This document shows positions 21,221-61,700 of a stretch of DNA of 64,000 bases, piece by piece. Location: assembly GCF_901709675.1 (NCBI RefSeq), contig NC_051095.1, positions 3,595,956 to 3,659,955 on the forward strand, in the 5' to 3' direction. A program made the position numbers and the translations under genes. Source of the stretch: Syngnathus acus. Taxonomy: Eukaryota; Chordata; Actinopteri; Syngnathiformes; Syngnathidae. How positions within the stretch are numbered: position 1 is the first letter of the stretch; each line of letters starts with the position of its first letter. The notes beneath the pieces were generated by a model. It made no database searches. It was not told the origin of the DNA and saw only the letters and a list, made by a program, of their open reading frames with translations.

Positions 21221-21872
21221 TGGTCCACTAGAGGGTGCTATTGTGCCTGTTGACTTTTCATTAAAACTGTAAGAAGTTTTCTAGCCTCCCCATCCGGATA
21301 TTATTTGTACTTTTGTACTTTGTTTTTCAGATGGCAATTGGAAGTCCACCCATCCTTGTCTTGTATCATCTTTTAACCACCCCGCCATAAAATACGAAAC
21401 AGCAGAAATATTAGCACATTTCAAAAGCACTTTATCTGAATGAAGACTCTAAATTGTTCATTGTGACCCCAGAGAGGAAAACCAGCATGACTCAGTTGCA
21501 TGCGGGGCCAAATGAGCGTAGGTGACTACAGCCGCCTAAAGACAAGAAGAAAGCAAAGGAAGTGTGAAAAAGTGATGAAGACAACGAGATGGAAAAAAAC
21601 GGGAGGGGGGGGGGCATGTAGACTTAAACATAGACGAGAGGAGGGAGATCCGTCAGTGTTTGTTTCCTCAGGATGTGGTTACCACGACGACGAAAAGGCA
21701 AAGCGGCAACATCACGACGTTGCGGGTCTCTTCTGACACCTGTCTTTAGTGTTAAGTGTGTGTGTTTGCGAAAGAGTGATGTATGCGGTTTGCAGCGCCT
21801 GCGTGTCTTTTGTTTTAGTTCCGTGTGACACTGTCTTTGTACTCATCTTTGTGGGCGTGCGCAAACTTTCAG

Positions 21873-21986
21873 GTGACGCACAAAAAAGAAGGCAGCTGTG
21901 CCGAGACGATGGGCTGAGAGAGGCCGTCCAAGACAAGATAGCGGAGAATGAGGACGACCCGCACAAGACACGAGCGCCGAAAACTG
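21873..21986 (+). other. Candidate 5' coding exon of the ELM2-SANT gene
   Basis: This open segment is framed by an acceptor (AACTTTCAG) and a donor (ACTG then GTAAAA). It translates to a charged, non-repetitive peptide (GDAQKRRQLCRDDGLREAV, then QDKIAENEDDPHKTRAPK). It ends in phase 1, which joins in frame to the acceptor at 22527 (xTT AAA CAA ACA GCC ACA ATG), leaving the downstream ATG as an internal Met. No upstream ATG exon was identified, so this is a hypothesis only. Confidence 0.25.
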
Positions 21987-22544
21987 GTAAAAACACACAC
22001 ACCAAAAAAAAAGCGTACTTCATTTGGATACATTCCGTCTTTCCACTCGTCAACGCTTTCTATCGTGTCGTGCAATGCTTTAAACACAAATCTGACCATT
22101 CTTGATCATTACAAAGTAAGTTGTATTTTTTTAATTTTTGCTTATTTAACTTCATTTAATTATTTGCAATCAGTTCTGGTGGATTTGACTATCCTTTCCT
22201 TTGTGCCGATTTTTGGTCACATACAGACGTAATGTACGAGCTTTCAGTTTTTTCGAATATTTGGTCAAATGTAACACAAATTGGGTGGTACGGTTAACCC
22301 AGCGATGGGTCCAACAACAACTAAAAAGTAGTTCTCATGTGTTTCATCTTGTCACAATAGAGCCAAATGGTTGATGTAAACCCCCCCAAAAATATATTAT
22401 TAATATATTTAAAGAGTAGAATTTGGAAATGAGAAAATCAAACCAAAATCGCCGTTCTGCAATAACGCTGTAAAAATGCTTTTCAAAATGCATAACTTTG
22501 TAATTTATTTTTGCATCTCTCCTATAGTTAAACAAACAGCCACA

Positions 22545-25500
22545 ATGGATGATGACTTTTGGTCCACTCAGCAATTTTCCAATCGCCATCCCCATCATCC
22601 CGAAAGACCCTCCTTCCACCTGATACCTGTGATGGGTTCCCCCCCCCAGGACTTCCCTCAGCAATTTGGGAGTCAAGAAAAAATACACGTGACCTCCTTC
22701 TTTTCTGCAAGACGGAGCACGAACGCCTTCGAGTGGTTGGAGTGCGGCGAGAAAGAGAGAAGCTGCGACGATGCGGAGGCTGTATTTTACAGCAGCCCGA
22801 ACTGGGACGTCAACTCAGGTCAAAATTTCAACCCTGATTTGCACAAGTGGAGCGAAAGCTGCGGAGAACTGCAAAATTGGGATTTGGGTTCGAGCTGCGA
22901 GACCCCAAGCCCATTGTCGGAGATGCCCTGGCCGACTCAAATTGGGACCCGCCAAGTTTTACCCTCGCTGAAGTCAGCAACCCAGAAACCCGGCCCGGTT
23001 CTAGAGACTTTCCCCTTGCAACCGAAACAAAGCATCCAAGAATCTCACTGGCCCATTTGGGGATCGGGGGCGACCAAAGTAGAGCATTTTGGATCAGAGA
23101 AGTTTTTCAGTCCAAACACTTGCTCGTCCGCCGCGCCGCCCTTCCCGTTCTCTCAGCTGGAATCCTCAATGCTCAGTCCTCCTCTCACGCCTTTGCCTCC
23201 CCCATCTCACTCGCCAGCCACGCCATGCATCCAGCCGCACTCGCAGGCCGGAGACGACAACGGGGCGCTCCACTTTTTTGCTTCCAATCCGCAGCCGCTG
23301 CCGTCGCTCAACTCCTTTGGCGTGACGTGGATGTTTCCCGCCGGGTCAAACGGGACTGCGCAGGGCAACTTGAGATCTTCATACAACATCCAAGGTACAA
23401 TCTAGCATACAATACAATTTAGTACAAGTAATGGAAATATCATCGTGATTTCAATCTTAATCAAAGACCTTGGGGATTATTTCCTAATTGCGCAACCCTA
23501 CTAGCTAGCTTTGCCTACACTCTCAAAAAATTTGTCTTTAAACTTTTCCCATAATTTACAGAGCAGCTCCCCTCACTTGGAAAATCCTCTATCAACTCAC
23601 GCAGAGACCCGAATCACGCACTTCCAAGTCATGCGACAGGAAGTGCCGCTCACTATTGGGTAATGAACAATTTCACCCTTTTCCGTTTTTTTCCTAGAAC
23701 ACCCTAACACGCTGCTCGTTCTTGTAGAAAAGCCAAACCTACACCGGAACTCCATTTCCCAGCCTCCTTCACGCTAATGTGGAAAAAAGAGATCACTATA
23801 CACCTCGACCCCTCCTCAACCCGGCTCGGGAAGGGACAGGCCTTTACTCCTCCTTCTCCTCCATTCAGCAAAGAGAGCAGGGCGATCATGCTATTGAAGC
23901 GTAAGTATAGTCAGAGACCCGGAGGGGCAAAAAAGACCTCACTGGATTTGAAAAATGAACAATTATCGAACAATTAGCGTCTATTTGCTGACGTTGGCAT
24001 TTAGTCAATCAATCAATATAGTCTTTATCCTCCGCATAGAACACCAGTACTCTATATACTCGTACGTCTGTCTTATACTGCCCCCAGGTGGCCAAGGTGC
24101 GAAAGCGTCAATCCTCATTAATTATGAACCTACCTTTATTCTCCTCAGAAAGATCAACATCGGCAATGATTTCCAGGCGGAGCTCCCCCCTCTCAGATTT
24201 GGTGCCGGGGCGTCGAAACGAACCTGGGAACAGTCTCTGTGGAACCCACGGGAGAAGATCACGGAGAATCGCAAAGCGCAGGAGCAAGGTGAAGAGTCGT
24301 CCGAATGAGATATTCCGAATCTTTGCCTCAGTTCACGACACACAGCATCTTTGGTGCGTGCGCTCAGTGGAAAAGCTGCTGTTACTGAGTAGCTCCAGTT
24401 GCCTACCAGGAGGGGGCAGCAACGTCGAGCTGGCGCTGCACTCTCTGCATGCCTGTCAGGGCGACGTCATGGTAAGCCGCCTCCGTGTCTTTCCCGTGTC
24501 GTTTCATGTCATTGGATGCTTTACAGCTCAGTGGCTTTCCCGTGCAGGCCGCACTGGAGATGCTACTGCTAACAGGGACATTACCGACCGAGGACTACCA
24601 CTATGCTGGTAACCTTTAACCTCAAACTACTCCATAATTACGACACAAGTGATATGAGCTTTTAAACAACGTAATTAGCCAGCAAAGGCCAGCCTATTTC
24701 CCATTGTGCGTACAAAGGCGGTCTTTGTGTGACCCCCCCACACCCCCGCCCACCGCCACCACCACTTGTTGTGTTCCCCACTTACAATTCCACATTTGTC
24801 ATCTCCAGGTAGCGACGCTTGGAGCGAGAGCGAAAAGAGCACCTTCAACGTAGCCCTGAACACTCATGGAAAAAACTTTTCGCTCATACACAAATGGGTA
24901 TATCATTTAGTAAATATTGCAGTAGTATGGGAAGAATACTGTACAAAATAGAAAATTATTTTTGTGTTGCAGGTGAAGACAAAAACAGTGAACCAGTGCG
25001 TGGAGTTTTATTACCTGGTCAATAAAAGCCAAGCTAAGCTGCACAAACAAACAAAGCTGAAGATTTGTGATGAGAAGGGCGGCAAGTCAGAGCAACACCA
25101 GAGACAAATTGTGAGTTAGTTTCTGTTATTTTGTTAGTTTTGGTTAACTACCATAACCTTGGTTCACACCGGTACCATCTCCTACAGGAAACCCCCGCCT
25201 CGCTGCCAACAGAGGCACAGCCTGGACTGGAAGAGGCGGATGCCGCAACGCCATTGGCTGGCTCCTACCCTTGCACAAAGTGCGGCAAGTGGGTCCACCC
25301 TGTCTTTTGTTGTATTTTTTATTTTTTTTTCTGAGTCCTTGTTGTGATCGAATAACATCTCCCCTGTTTGCTCCAGAATATTCACCAAGGTCAAGTCTCG
25401 CAACGCTCACATGAAAATCCACCGAAAGTCTCTCAAGGACTGGCCCAACAAGATCCATTTGGCTCCTGTGGTTGACTCGGCAGCCAACGACTTCTACCAT

Positions 25501-25713
25501 CCATGCGCTTATAAAGTCAACCCTGGTTACTTTGCTTTGAACGACGCTGGCCTGCCTGGAGCGTCCTCCTACACCGGTGGCCCGAACACTGACGTAAGCG
25601 CCATTGTTGACGCCGACGGCTCAAAACAAAGAGAACAAACCGCATATGCCTCCATTTTTAACCAATCGTGGCACTCCTTTGAAGAGTTTGAAACGCAGGC
25701 TTACGCACCTTGA
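22545..25713 (+). CDS. ELM2-SANT-C2H2 co-repressor (MIDEAS/TRERF1/ZNF541 family)
   Basis: Ten coding exons: 22545-23394, 23562-23659, 23728-23900, 24149-24288, 24368-24471, 24548-24608, 24809-24897, 24973-25110, 25188-25288, 25377-25713; 696 residues from the first in-frame ATG. The first 370 residues are Pro/Ser-rich and disordered. ELM2 begins near residue 375 (KINIGNDFQAELPPL) and ends with LPGGGSNVELALHSLHACQG and AALEMLLL. SANT follows (about 478-525: SDAWSESEKSTFNVAL, KNFSLIHKWVKTKTVNQCVE, FYYLV). One C2H2 finger (about 578-602: YPCTKCG, then SRNAHMKIH) follows, then a tail of about 95 residues ending in AYAP. ELM2 plus SANT recruits HDAC1/2 (MiDAC-type complexes), so a nuclear role in histone deacetylation is expected. 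The protein is shorter than MIDEAS or TRERF1. Which of the three paralogues it belongs to is undecided. A further upstream exon is possible. Confidence 0.85.
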
Positions 25714-27195
25714 ATCAAAGTTGCCCAACTTTTGAAATTGAAATGAACATCAAACTTCTAAAAAGCGACGTCACATCTCACTTGTTTTCTGGGTTCGAGA
25801 TGTTCACAACGCGAGCCGGAAATCGAAAATTATTGTCGGTCTGAGGTTTGTTTCATATAAATTCAAAATGGACACTTTGTTTAAAATGACATTGTTTTGT
25901 TTCAAGTTGTTTCGGTATTATTCTGCCACCATACAAGTCATGTTTTGAATTTGTATTGTTTGGATCTTTGGATGTCAGAATTGGCTGCTAAATATATATT
26001 TTTTTTATTGCTGCCGAATTTTCTATCTCCTTCCCGTCTGCTGCCACGTTTCTCTTTCAACGTTTTTTTCATGTGTTATCAAATCTGTTATGAAAAGCAA
26101 TCAAGAGAAGTAAGGTAACATGACACCCGCTTGTGTTTTTTAATAGCGCAGGATACACCTGGTATGGCAAAGGGCTTTTATAAAGTGTTAAATAACACTG
26201 ATGACAAATTCAAAATAGCAACAGCATGCCAGGACGTTACGTCACCAGTATCCAATGGTTCGGCCGGCCACATTGTGCCGAGTAATTCTTTTTTTTTTTT
26301 GCAGTGAAAAAAAAATAGATCAAATCCTCACGGGTAAAAAGAAGGCATAAAACTTGTGACAACAACAATGTGAGGGGAGGGCCAGCTATTACGCAACCAA
26401 ATGCCAACAGTTTGGGAAGTCGGCTGTAATTACAACCTCTGAGGAAGCACTTACAGGGATGGAGATAGAAAAAAGCTAGCAAAGTTCAGTGCATGTGCAT
26501 GTGTTGGAAAAGTGGGTCAATGCACATTGGACGGCATTTGAAATGTTATTGTTTTGTGACGCCTATGTCAGCTTGTTTATTCAGAGCTGGTGGGACAGCA
26601 AACACAAGAACAGCAAATGGCAATCACGAGTACAGCAGTCATGAGTTTCGTCACAGTCCCTCAGTTTTTGCTCTCAAAAACGTTTAGTTTCGAGTTTTAC
26701 ATCGTAATTGTCACATTTGATGGAAGTAAATCTAAAAATATTGTGGCAAAAGCTTTTATACCTTCAAGTGAACAAGAGTAGGAATGTACATATGCATTTT
26801 GGTGGCAATTAATCACCATTTCAGACCACACCAGAATTTAAGAAAAAAGAAAAAGATTGCTCCATGTTGGTAATTGGTAATTATTGCAGTAAATTTATGG
26901 TGGAAAATTGCACAAGTATCTTGCTGATGTGTTTTGCGTATTTCAAAAAGTATTTTTTATATTTTAATGTAAAACCAGTCAAAAATGTTTTGACAAAAAT
27001 AAACGAATAAATTAGGGAGAACCCCCCCCAAAATAAAAATAACTGATTCAATAATATAACCACTGAATGATTTACACTAGTATATATATATACTAGTATA
27101 TATATATAAATATAAACATATATATATATAAATACTGTATTACTGTATTATTTTCAATGCACCAAAATACCTTCATCGAAACTCGCGCCAGCTGA
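25714..27195. other. 3' flank of the ELM2-SANT gene and pcx upstream DNA
   Basis: AT-rich, no exon seen. Canonical AATAAA hexamers on the plus strand at 26998-27003 and about 27006-27011 may end the ELM2-SANT transcript, which would give a 3' UTR of about 1.3 kb. A perfect 22-bp palindrome (ACTAGTATATA and its mirror) lies at 27076-27097, followed by a TA-rich microsatellite to about 27130. Confidence 0.4.
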
Positions 27196-27253
27196 TGACG
27201 CCACGCCCTCTTCTCTGATTGGCCGAGAGCAGAGGGCGTGTCGTGTGACGTCA
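27196..27253 (+). promoter_or_regulatory. pcx: Core promoter of pcx: CRE, inverted CCAAT and paired GC-type boxes
   Basis: Within 60 bp: a TGACG half-site (27196-27200), CCACGCCCTC (27201-27210, KLF/Sp-type), ATTGG (27218-27222, inverted CCAAT for NF-Y), GAGGGCGTG (27232-27240, the mirrored GC-type box) and a perfect CRE TGACGTCA (27246-27253). The next 375 bp are moderately GC-rich and end in a GTGAGT donor at 27629. This is the typical make-up of a TATA-less promoter. Binding by CREB, NF-Y and Sp/KLF proteins is inferred from the words only. Confidence 0.6.
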
Positions 27254-27628
27254 AAACTGAGCGAGAAGGATCAGAGTTTGTGCGAGAAGGGAAGAGATTA
27301 ACTCGGGCTGCACGCAGGCAAACCACGGAGCTGCTAGCAGTTAGCCTTAGCCGCCTTGTCACTTCTCCGTCCTCAAGTCCTCTCCCGGCCACTCTGCTCT
27401 CCAGCCCCGTCCTCTCCACGCCATTTCTTTGAGTGCGCATATGAAGCAAATTGATCCAAAGTAGCAAAGGAGCTCCCTCCCCACCATCCCGCTTCTTCCT
27501 CCTTCAAGCGTGACCGTGTGTGTGTGTGAGCTACGTGGGCAAAACCCAAACAAACAAGCCAACGCGCCCTTCAAATAGGCTACTGTTTACAATCGGTGTC
27601 CTGTTACCTGTCATCGGATGCACAACAC
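27254..27628 (+). other. pcx: Probable non-coding first exon of pcx
   Basis: The region runs from the CRE-containing promoter to a strong donor (AACAC then GTGAGTACT). No long open frame starts here. The next acceptor that makes sense is at 32353, one base before the pcx start codon. Pyruvate carboxylase genes are known to have non-coding leader exons and alternative promoters. The start at 27254 is approximate. Confidence 0.5.
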
Positions 27629-28283
27629 GTGAGTACTGATGAGAGACAGTGTGCTAGCTTTCCGGATTTTCTTCTTCCATGTGTGCTTTTTGCTTCCAGG
27701 CTGTCCGGTTTGCCATTTGTCTCTCCACGCGCGGGCTCATGTGTCACGCTGTCACATCTGTCAGAGAGCATTTATACGTATAGGTGTAAAAAAAAACAAA
27801 AAACAAAAGGGGGCAAAAATGCACGGCTGTTAGGAGCTAGTTGACTTGCACTAGCCTTGCGCTGCTAGTTTGGAGCATGGTGTCTTTTTAAACGTGGAGG
27901 TTTGCAGCCTGCAATGCAGTTGCTCCCGAAGGAAGTCTTGTCGACAACTTTGGCGAAGAGGCACCGCCGGCCCGATATGTAGTCTAGGCTTGAATGGTAA
28001 AACCCCAAAACGAAGCAAAGTAACTTTTAATTATTTTCTTTTTAAAGAATTTTCAAATCTATGTTGGGTGCTTACAATAGGGTTATTGTTGCAAGTTACG
28101 GCTGGTGAACAACCATCCTGCATACCAACCGGACGCTCACTCGCCTGGTGGCCAGTCATTCCAAACCAGGGGCGATCCTAGGGTCAAATGTTTAGAGGTG
28201 GCTGAGCCCCTGGCCATGCAAGATAAACGTAATAAACATGTATAATTAATAAACAGTAACGGTGGATTTTTTTAAAATACACT

Positions 28284-28607
28284 TTTTTTTTTTTTTTTTT
28301 TTTTTTAAAGTCCCAATGATCGTCACACACACACCTGGGTGTGGTGAAATTTGTCCTCTGCATTTAACCCATCCCCGTGTGATTTTAATCCATCCCCTGG
28401 GGGAGAGGGGAGCAGTGAGCAGCAGCGGTGCCGCGCTCGGGAATCAGTTGGTGATCTAACCCCCCAATTCCAACCCTTAATGCTGAGTGCCAAGCAGGGA
28501 GGCAATGGGTCCCATTTTTATAGTCTTTGGTATGACCCGGCCGGGGTTTGAACCCACAACCTTCCAGTCTCAGGGCGGACACTCTACCACTAGGCCACTG
28601 AGCTGGT
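28284..28607 (-). mobile_element. tRNA-derived SINE with pol III boxes and poly-A tail
   Basis: On the minus strand the element opens with a tRNA-like head: GCTCAGTGGCCTAGTGGTAG (A box, about 28603-28584) and GGGTTCAAACCC (B box, 28555-28544). A unique body follows (AATTGGGGGGTTAGATCACC, AAATGCAGAGGACAAATTTC, GTGTGTGTGTGACGATCATT) and a poly-A tail (plus-strand T run, about 28284-28307). This body is a widespread teleost SINE type. It is nearly full length and sits in pcx intron 1, antisense to the gene. Confidence 0.85.
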
Positions 28608-30207
28608 CAATGCAAATACAACCATATCTAATCATTTGATGCTAATCAATTCTAAAAATATTCAGTAGCGATAGCCTCAGTCATAACATCGTAAGATTAA
28701 AATGTCAACCGTTAAGTATAACATTCACATTTTATAACGATACATTTCACGTGATAAATATCACCTTATCGCATTTTATGTCACGTATTGTTAGCATACA
28801 AAGTTGTTAGCATACAAAAAGACCCTGGATGTTACATGTTATCCGTGTAGTTGTTTTTCTCTTCTCTGTTGCTAGAGTTGTTTAGTTTGTTTAGTTAGAT
28901 GATGTATCACTCATCAGCAGTGTTTTCTACCTGTAATGTGAGGCACTAAACCCAACCTTGTTGACATGTTGAAACCTGCTGGAGTGCGCAAAGTGCTTGT
29001 TTGCTCGCCGGCCAGACGTTGCGCACGTTCTCATTCCGCTGTCTCCTTTTAACCTTTGAACTGTGTGTCTCTTCTTCTGTTTTAACAACCTTTACTCCAC
29101 TCACGCTTCATCCCTAATCTGAGCGGCGCTTCCTGTCTTGGTTGAGCGACAAGCACAAGTTGATCTTCTCAGGCCTTCTTTTTTCCTCCCTCCCCCTGAT
29201 GTCGTTGTTGTGTTACAAGCATTCGTTTACGAGTCGCTAAAGGAAGCATATGGAGTTGATCAAGTGTGTTGTGTAAGGAAATGAAATTAAATCCAGAGAT
29301 GCATCTGAGAAGCAAGTATTTGTAATCTGATATTCTTCACAAAGAGTTTTGGACATGAGAAGAATAAAATTGTCCGAGTCATGGAGCTGTTTGAACCCAA
29401 AGTGGAGGAAGGCGTATGCACTTGTAGCATATTGTTTATGAATGTGTGTGCGTGCGTCCGCTTGCAAAACACCGATTGTGGAATTCTCGTGAATCTGTGC
29501 CATATGTCTGCCAAGCAAAGCCGTTGCCTGCTGGGAACTGTAGTGAAAACACGATGCCAGACAGCACTAGTCGAAAATAGAAAGCATGATCTCGTAGCAA
29601 GTGGGTTACCCAATATGACCTTTTCATTTTGGACTTCAGAAGTTGCTTGTTGTGAACTTTGGTGGACTTTGCGACCTCTGATGCAAATGCGTGTGTGCCT
29701 TTGTGTGTCACAAGGTCGCATGTGCGACAAAACAGAACTCTGCTCCCTGAGAGGTTAATAAGTCAACCGCAGAACAACCTCTGCTCTTGCAGACATTGAT
29801 TACACTTTTTTTTTTCTTTCCCTGTCGCAATGCTTGTGTATCATTGAACGAGATGTGCGTGCGATTGAAAGGCTGAGGTCAGGGAGTTGACTTGGCATTG
29901 GAAGTTACATTCCTCTTTGCTGACTGTAATTTTGCTCGAAGATAAAGTTTCTAAAATCACCTCATATGAACTCTGAAGATTTTGTCAGGAGCATTTGGAT
30001 TTCACTCGCATCTCGGCTGAAACAAACACACCGCCAGAAAGACTCCCAGCAGCACCCATAGTTTGGATATGAAATGTTTCATTTTTGGAAATATTATATT
30101 TAGGATGATTTAAAATCCAATACAATTTTTGCAACGGGCAAAGTCAGTGATTCACAAATTTACACCAAGTACTAGGCTTTAGATTTTGGAGCCGATTTCC
30201 CGATCAA

Positions 30208-30211
<4 letters not shown>

Positions 30212-30249
<38 letters not shown>
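30212..30249 (+). repeat. Poly-A run of about 38
   Basis: An uninterrupted A tract in pcx intron 1, without a recognised retroposon body upstream. It may be the tail of a decayed retroposed copy. Confidence 0.85.
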
Positions 30250-30251
<2 letters not shown>

Positions 30252-32354
30252 TAACTGATCACAAGAAGGACCAATCTGTTTAATCAACTTGTTTATTTCC
30301 TGTTTGGTCTCGGGTGATTGGGACCTTGACACCCATTGACATGCATTAGGAAAAAAAAAAAAGAATAATGACGTTCTGCAAAGGTATTGCGGGTTCTTTT
30401 CGAAGGATCAACCCCCACGTTGCGTAAGAGGCATCAGTGAGCGTAAGGAAACCAAATCAATCCAAATTTCTACTAGCGTTGCCGCATTGAACCACAAGAG
30501 GGCGCTACCGACTCATTTCTGTCCTTTTGCCAATTCAGCCTCGTGGTGTTGACATTTTAATCACACCTTTTGTATTATTTGCATATGAATCTTTGTCTTG
30601 TGTCACTCCCACCTCATAAAGAAGACAACGTGACAAAGTCGAGCTGCTGAAAAGGGACCTCACCTACTGACATTCCTCTCATTCCACGCCTGATTCTCCA
30701 TTTACATGTTGTCCCCATAAGTGACGCTAAATGACAAAGCATAAAATGACTTTTATTCGGGGGGGGGGATATTTTCATGGTGTGTTACGAGAGGTTCAGA
30801 AGATGTTCTCTGCTGCAAGGCTGCGCTGCCTGCTGTATTTCCAGCTTCAGAAGTGATCAAAGAGCATTTTTGATACTCGGCTCCAGCTTCACTCACCATC
30901 TGCGGGCTGGCTAGTTCCCACCATGCGTACGCTTGATAGATTTAAATTCCGGTCATGGAGTGCAAGGCTATCAAAATGCCACCTTTCATTTCTTATTTAG
31001 TCCGAGACGATATCATGTTTTTATTAATACCGCGATGGCAGCATACAGGATTAGCAAAAAAAAAAAAAGTATTTTATGTGTTTACAACAGCAGGCAGGAG
31101 CACTGGGTGTGACATCTGTACATGAATAAATAAATGTAGCGACAGAAGGCAGCAATGTTTTAGAAATAGATTTGTGTAGTATTTAACTAGAGGTGTCAAA
31201 ATTGATTCATCGATTGTCAAATTAATCGCCTCGTGTTTTAATAATCGAATAATAGTTTAGAGCCATTTTTTAAACTAAAGCTTGGCCATTTATTTATTTT
31301 AATCAGGTTCTCAAAAGTCAGTTTTCTCTGATACCGATAGTTTTTCATGACAGAATTATCTTGTGTGTATAATCAAAATAAGACATTTGCAAACATCTGC
31401 TTTGGGTATTTTTTTAAAGGTGAAATAGAAAGATTTGAATTTCAAATGTGATCCATGTAAATGCGTCATGTCGATTTTTGAAAAATGTTGAAATTGGAAT
31501 GTTAATTACAAGAAGAATTTGCAAGGCGATGCATGCCAAAAAGTTTAAGGAATAAACAAATATAAACAGTGTAAAGGCTTTCACACAATTGTTAGTATCT
31601 CCGTTTTTACCATCAAATGTAAAGGTATGTTTAAATAGATCACGGCTGATTTTTAATTGTATTTTATAACTACTGACAACTCCCGGTAACGCCAAAACTA
31701 ATTTTTTTAAATGAAATATGATCTCGTTTTGTGATGCTACCAATTGGCCACGCGGTGGCAGTAACGTCCCAAGGTGCTTTGAAAAACAACAACTTAAATT
31801 TTCCTCTACCGTTATTACGTATATCAATTAAACAACTGGAACAAGCTTATTTATTCATTTTCATGCACCATGCTGGGCATTTTTATTCTTTTTTTTTTTT
31901 TTTTAGCCTTAGACATCAATATTATTGAGGAAAAACATCAGTTGAGTGCTAAGTAACCAGTAGTCCTCACTTAGCATTTGTAACTTGTCGGTAGTATGCT
32001 AAGCCGTCATTCTCTAAACAAAAACACGGCTGAATACAGATATATAGGGCCATACTTGTGGTTTTATTGTTTTTTTAAAATAGTTTGACAATGTTGTTGT
32101 GATTTGGAGGCAAAGCTAGACAGCTGGGTGTTATTTAGGAAACATCTGCAGCTAGTTTAGTTGGGCCGTGGGAGGCTGAGCAGCTGCCGGTTGGCCGTCA
32201 CACTTCCTGCTTGTAAAATGATGATTGCGATGCAATTTTTTAAAATGTGGTTTGCCGTGCCCCAAAATGATTCTTTTCTATCTTGACCGCCAGGTAATTA
32301 AGCGTTGGATAAATATTATTTCACGTGAAAATGTCATGTTGTGTCGCACGTAGG

Positions 32355-61177
<28,823 letters not shown>

Positions 61178-61186
<9 letters not shown>

Positions 61187-61700
61187 GTAGGACTCATAAC
61201 AAGTTGCGCTAATACCTGCTGAGACTTCTGCGTTAGCTTAAACGCTATTAGAAGCATTGACCCGTATTCTGAGTTCAAATATTTGTTGAAAAGCTAAATG
61301 TAAAAATATAATAAGCATATTCATGGAACAAACTAGCAGAAATAACTAACAGGATCGAGATAGGACTCGTAGCGAGTTGCGTTAAAACCTGCTGAGACTT
61401 CTGCGTTAGCTTAAACGCTATCAGAAGCACTGATTGTTGAAAAGATAAATGTAAAAATATAATAAGCATATTCATGGAACAAACTAGCAAAATTAACTTG
61501 GTCTGTTTGGCGGGATAGCTAACTCTCCTTTCTCATTCGCTCATACACTAAAACCTGCTGAGACTTCTGCGTTAGCTTAAACGCTATCAGAAGCACTGAC
61601 CCACATTCATAACCTAAATTCAATTATTTGTTGAAAAGCTAAGTGTAAATATATAATAAGCATATTCATGGAACAAACTAGCAAAAATAACTCTCTCATT
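61178..61700 (+). repeat. pcx: Imperfect triplicated repeat that includes a pcx splice donor
   Basis: Three related units start near 61178, 61351 and 61549. They share CCTGCTGAGACTTCTGCGTT, AGCTTAAACGCTAT, AATATAATAAGCATATTCAT and GGAACAAACTAGCA. The first unit overlaps the end of pcx exon 10 and its donor (ATCGAG|GTAGGA at 61187). The second carries a copy of that junction in which the donor G is A (ATCGAG|ATAGGA, 61360). The third lacks the junction. Confidence 0.85.

Larger units (their letters stand above)
20090..22527. other. Intergenic DNA between slc3a2 and the ELM2-SANT gene
   Basis: Contains a (TA)n microsatellite (about 20756-20799), an 18-bp perfect palindrome (21203-21220), a CTCF-like word (21225-21238), and a candidate upstream exon of the next gene (21873-21986, listed separately). 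I see no other supported gene. Confidence 0.45.
27629..32353 (+). other. pcx: pcx intron 1 (4.7 kb, before the start codon)
   Basis: Non-coding. It contains a tRNA-derived SINE (28284-28607), a poly-A run of 38 (about 30212-30249) and further A runs, a CTCF-like word (30492-30505), and AT-rich DNA. A short stretch near 28164-28225 (CCAGGGGCGATCCTAGG) looks like one end of a hAT-type miniature element; I could not find its partner end. No nested gene is evident on either strand. Confidence 0.5.

Noticed and set aside
24088-24148. An extra ELM2-SANT exon starting after the CCCCCAG at 24087
   Set aside because: In the required phase it meets a stop codon after ten codons. Direct joining of 23900 to 24149 keeps frame and gives a proper ELM2 start.
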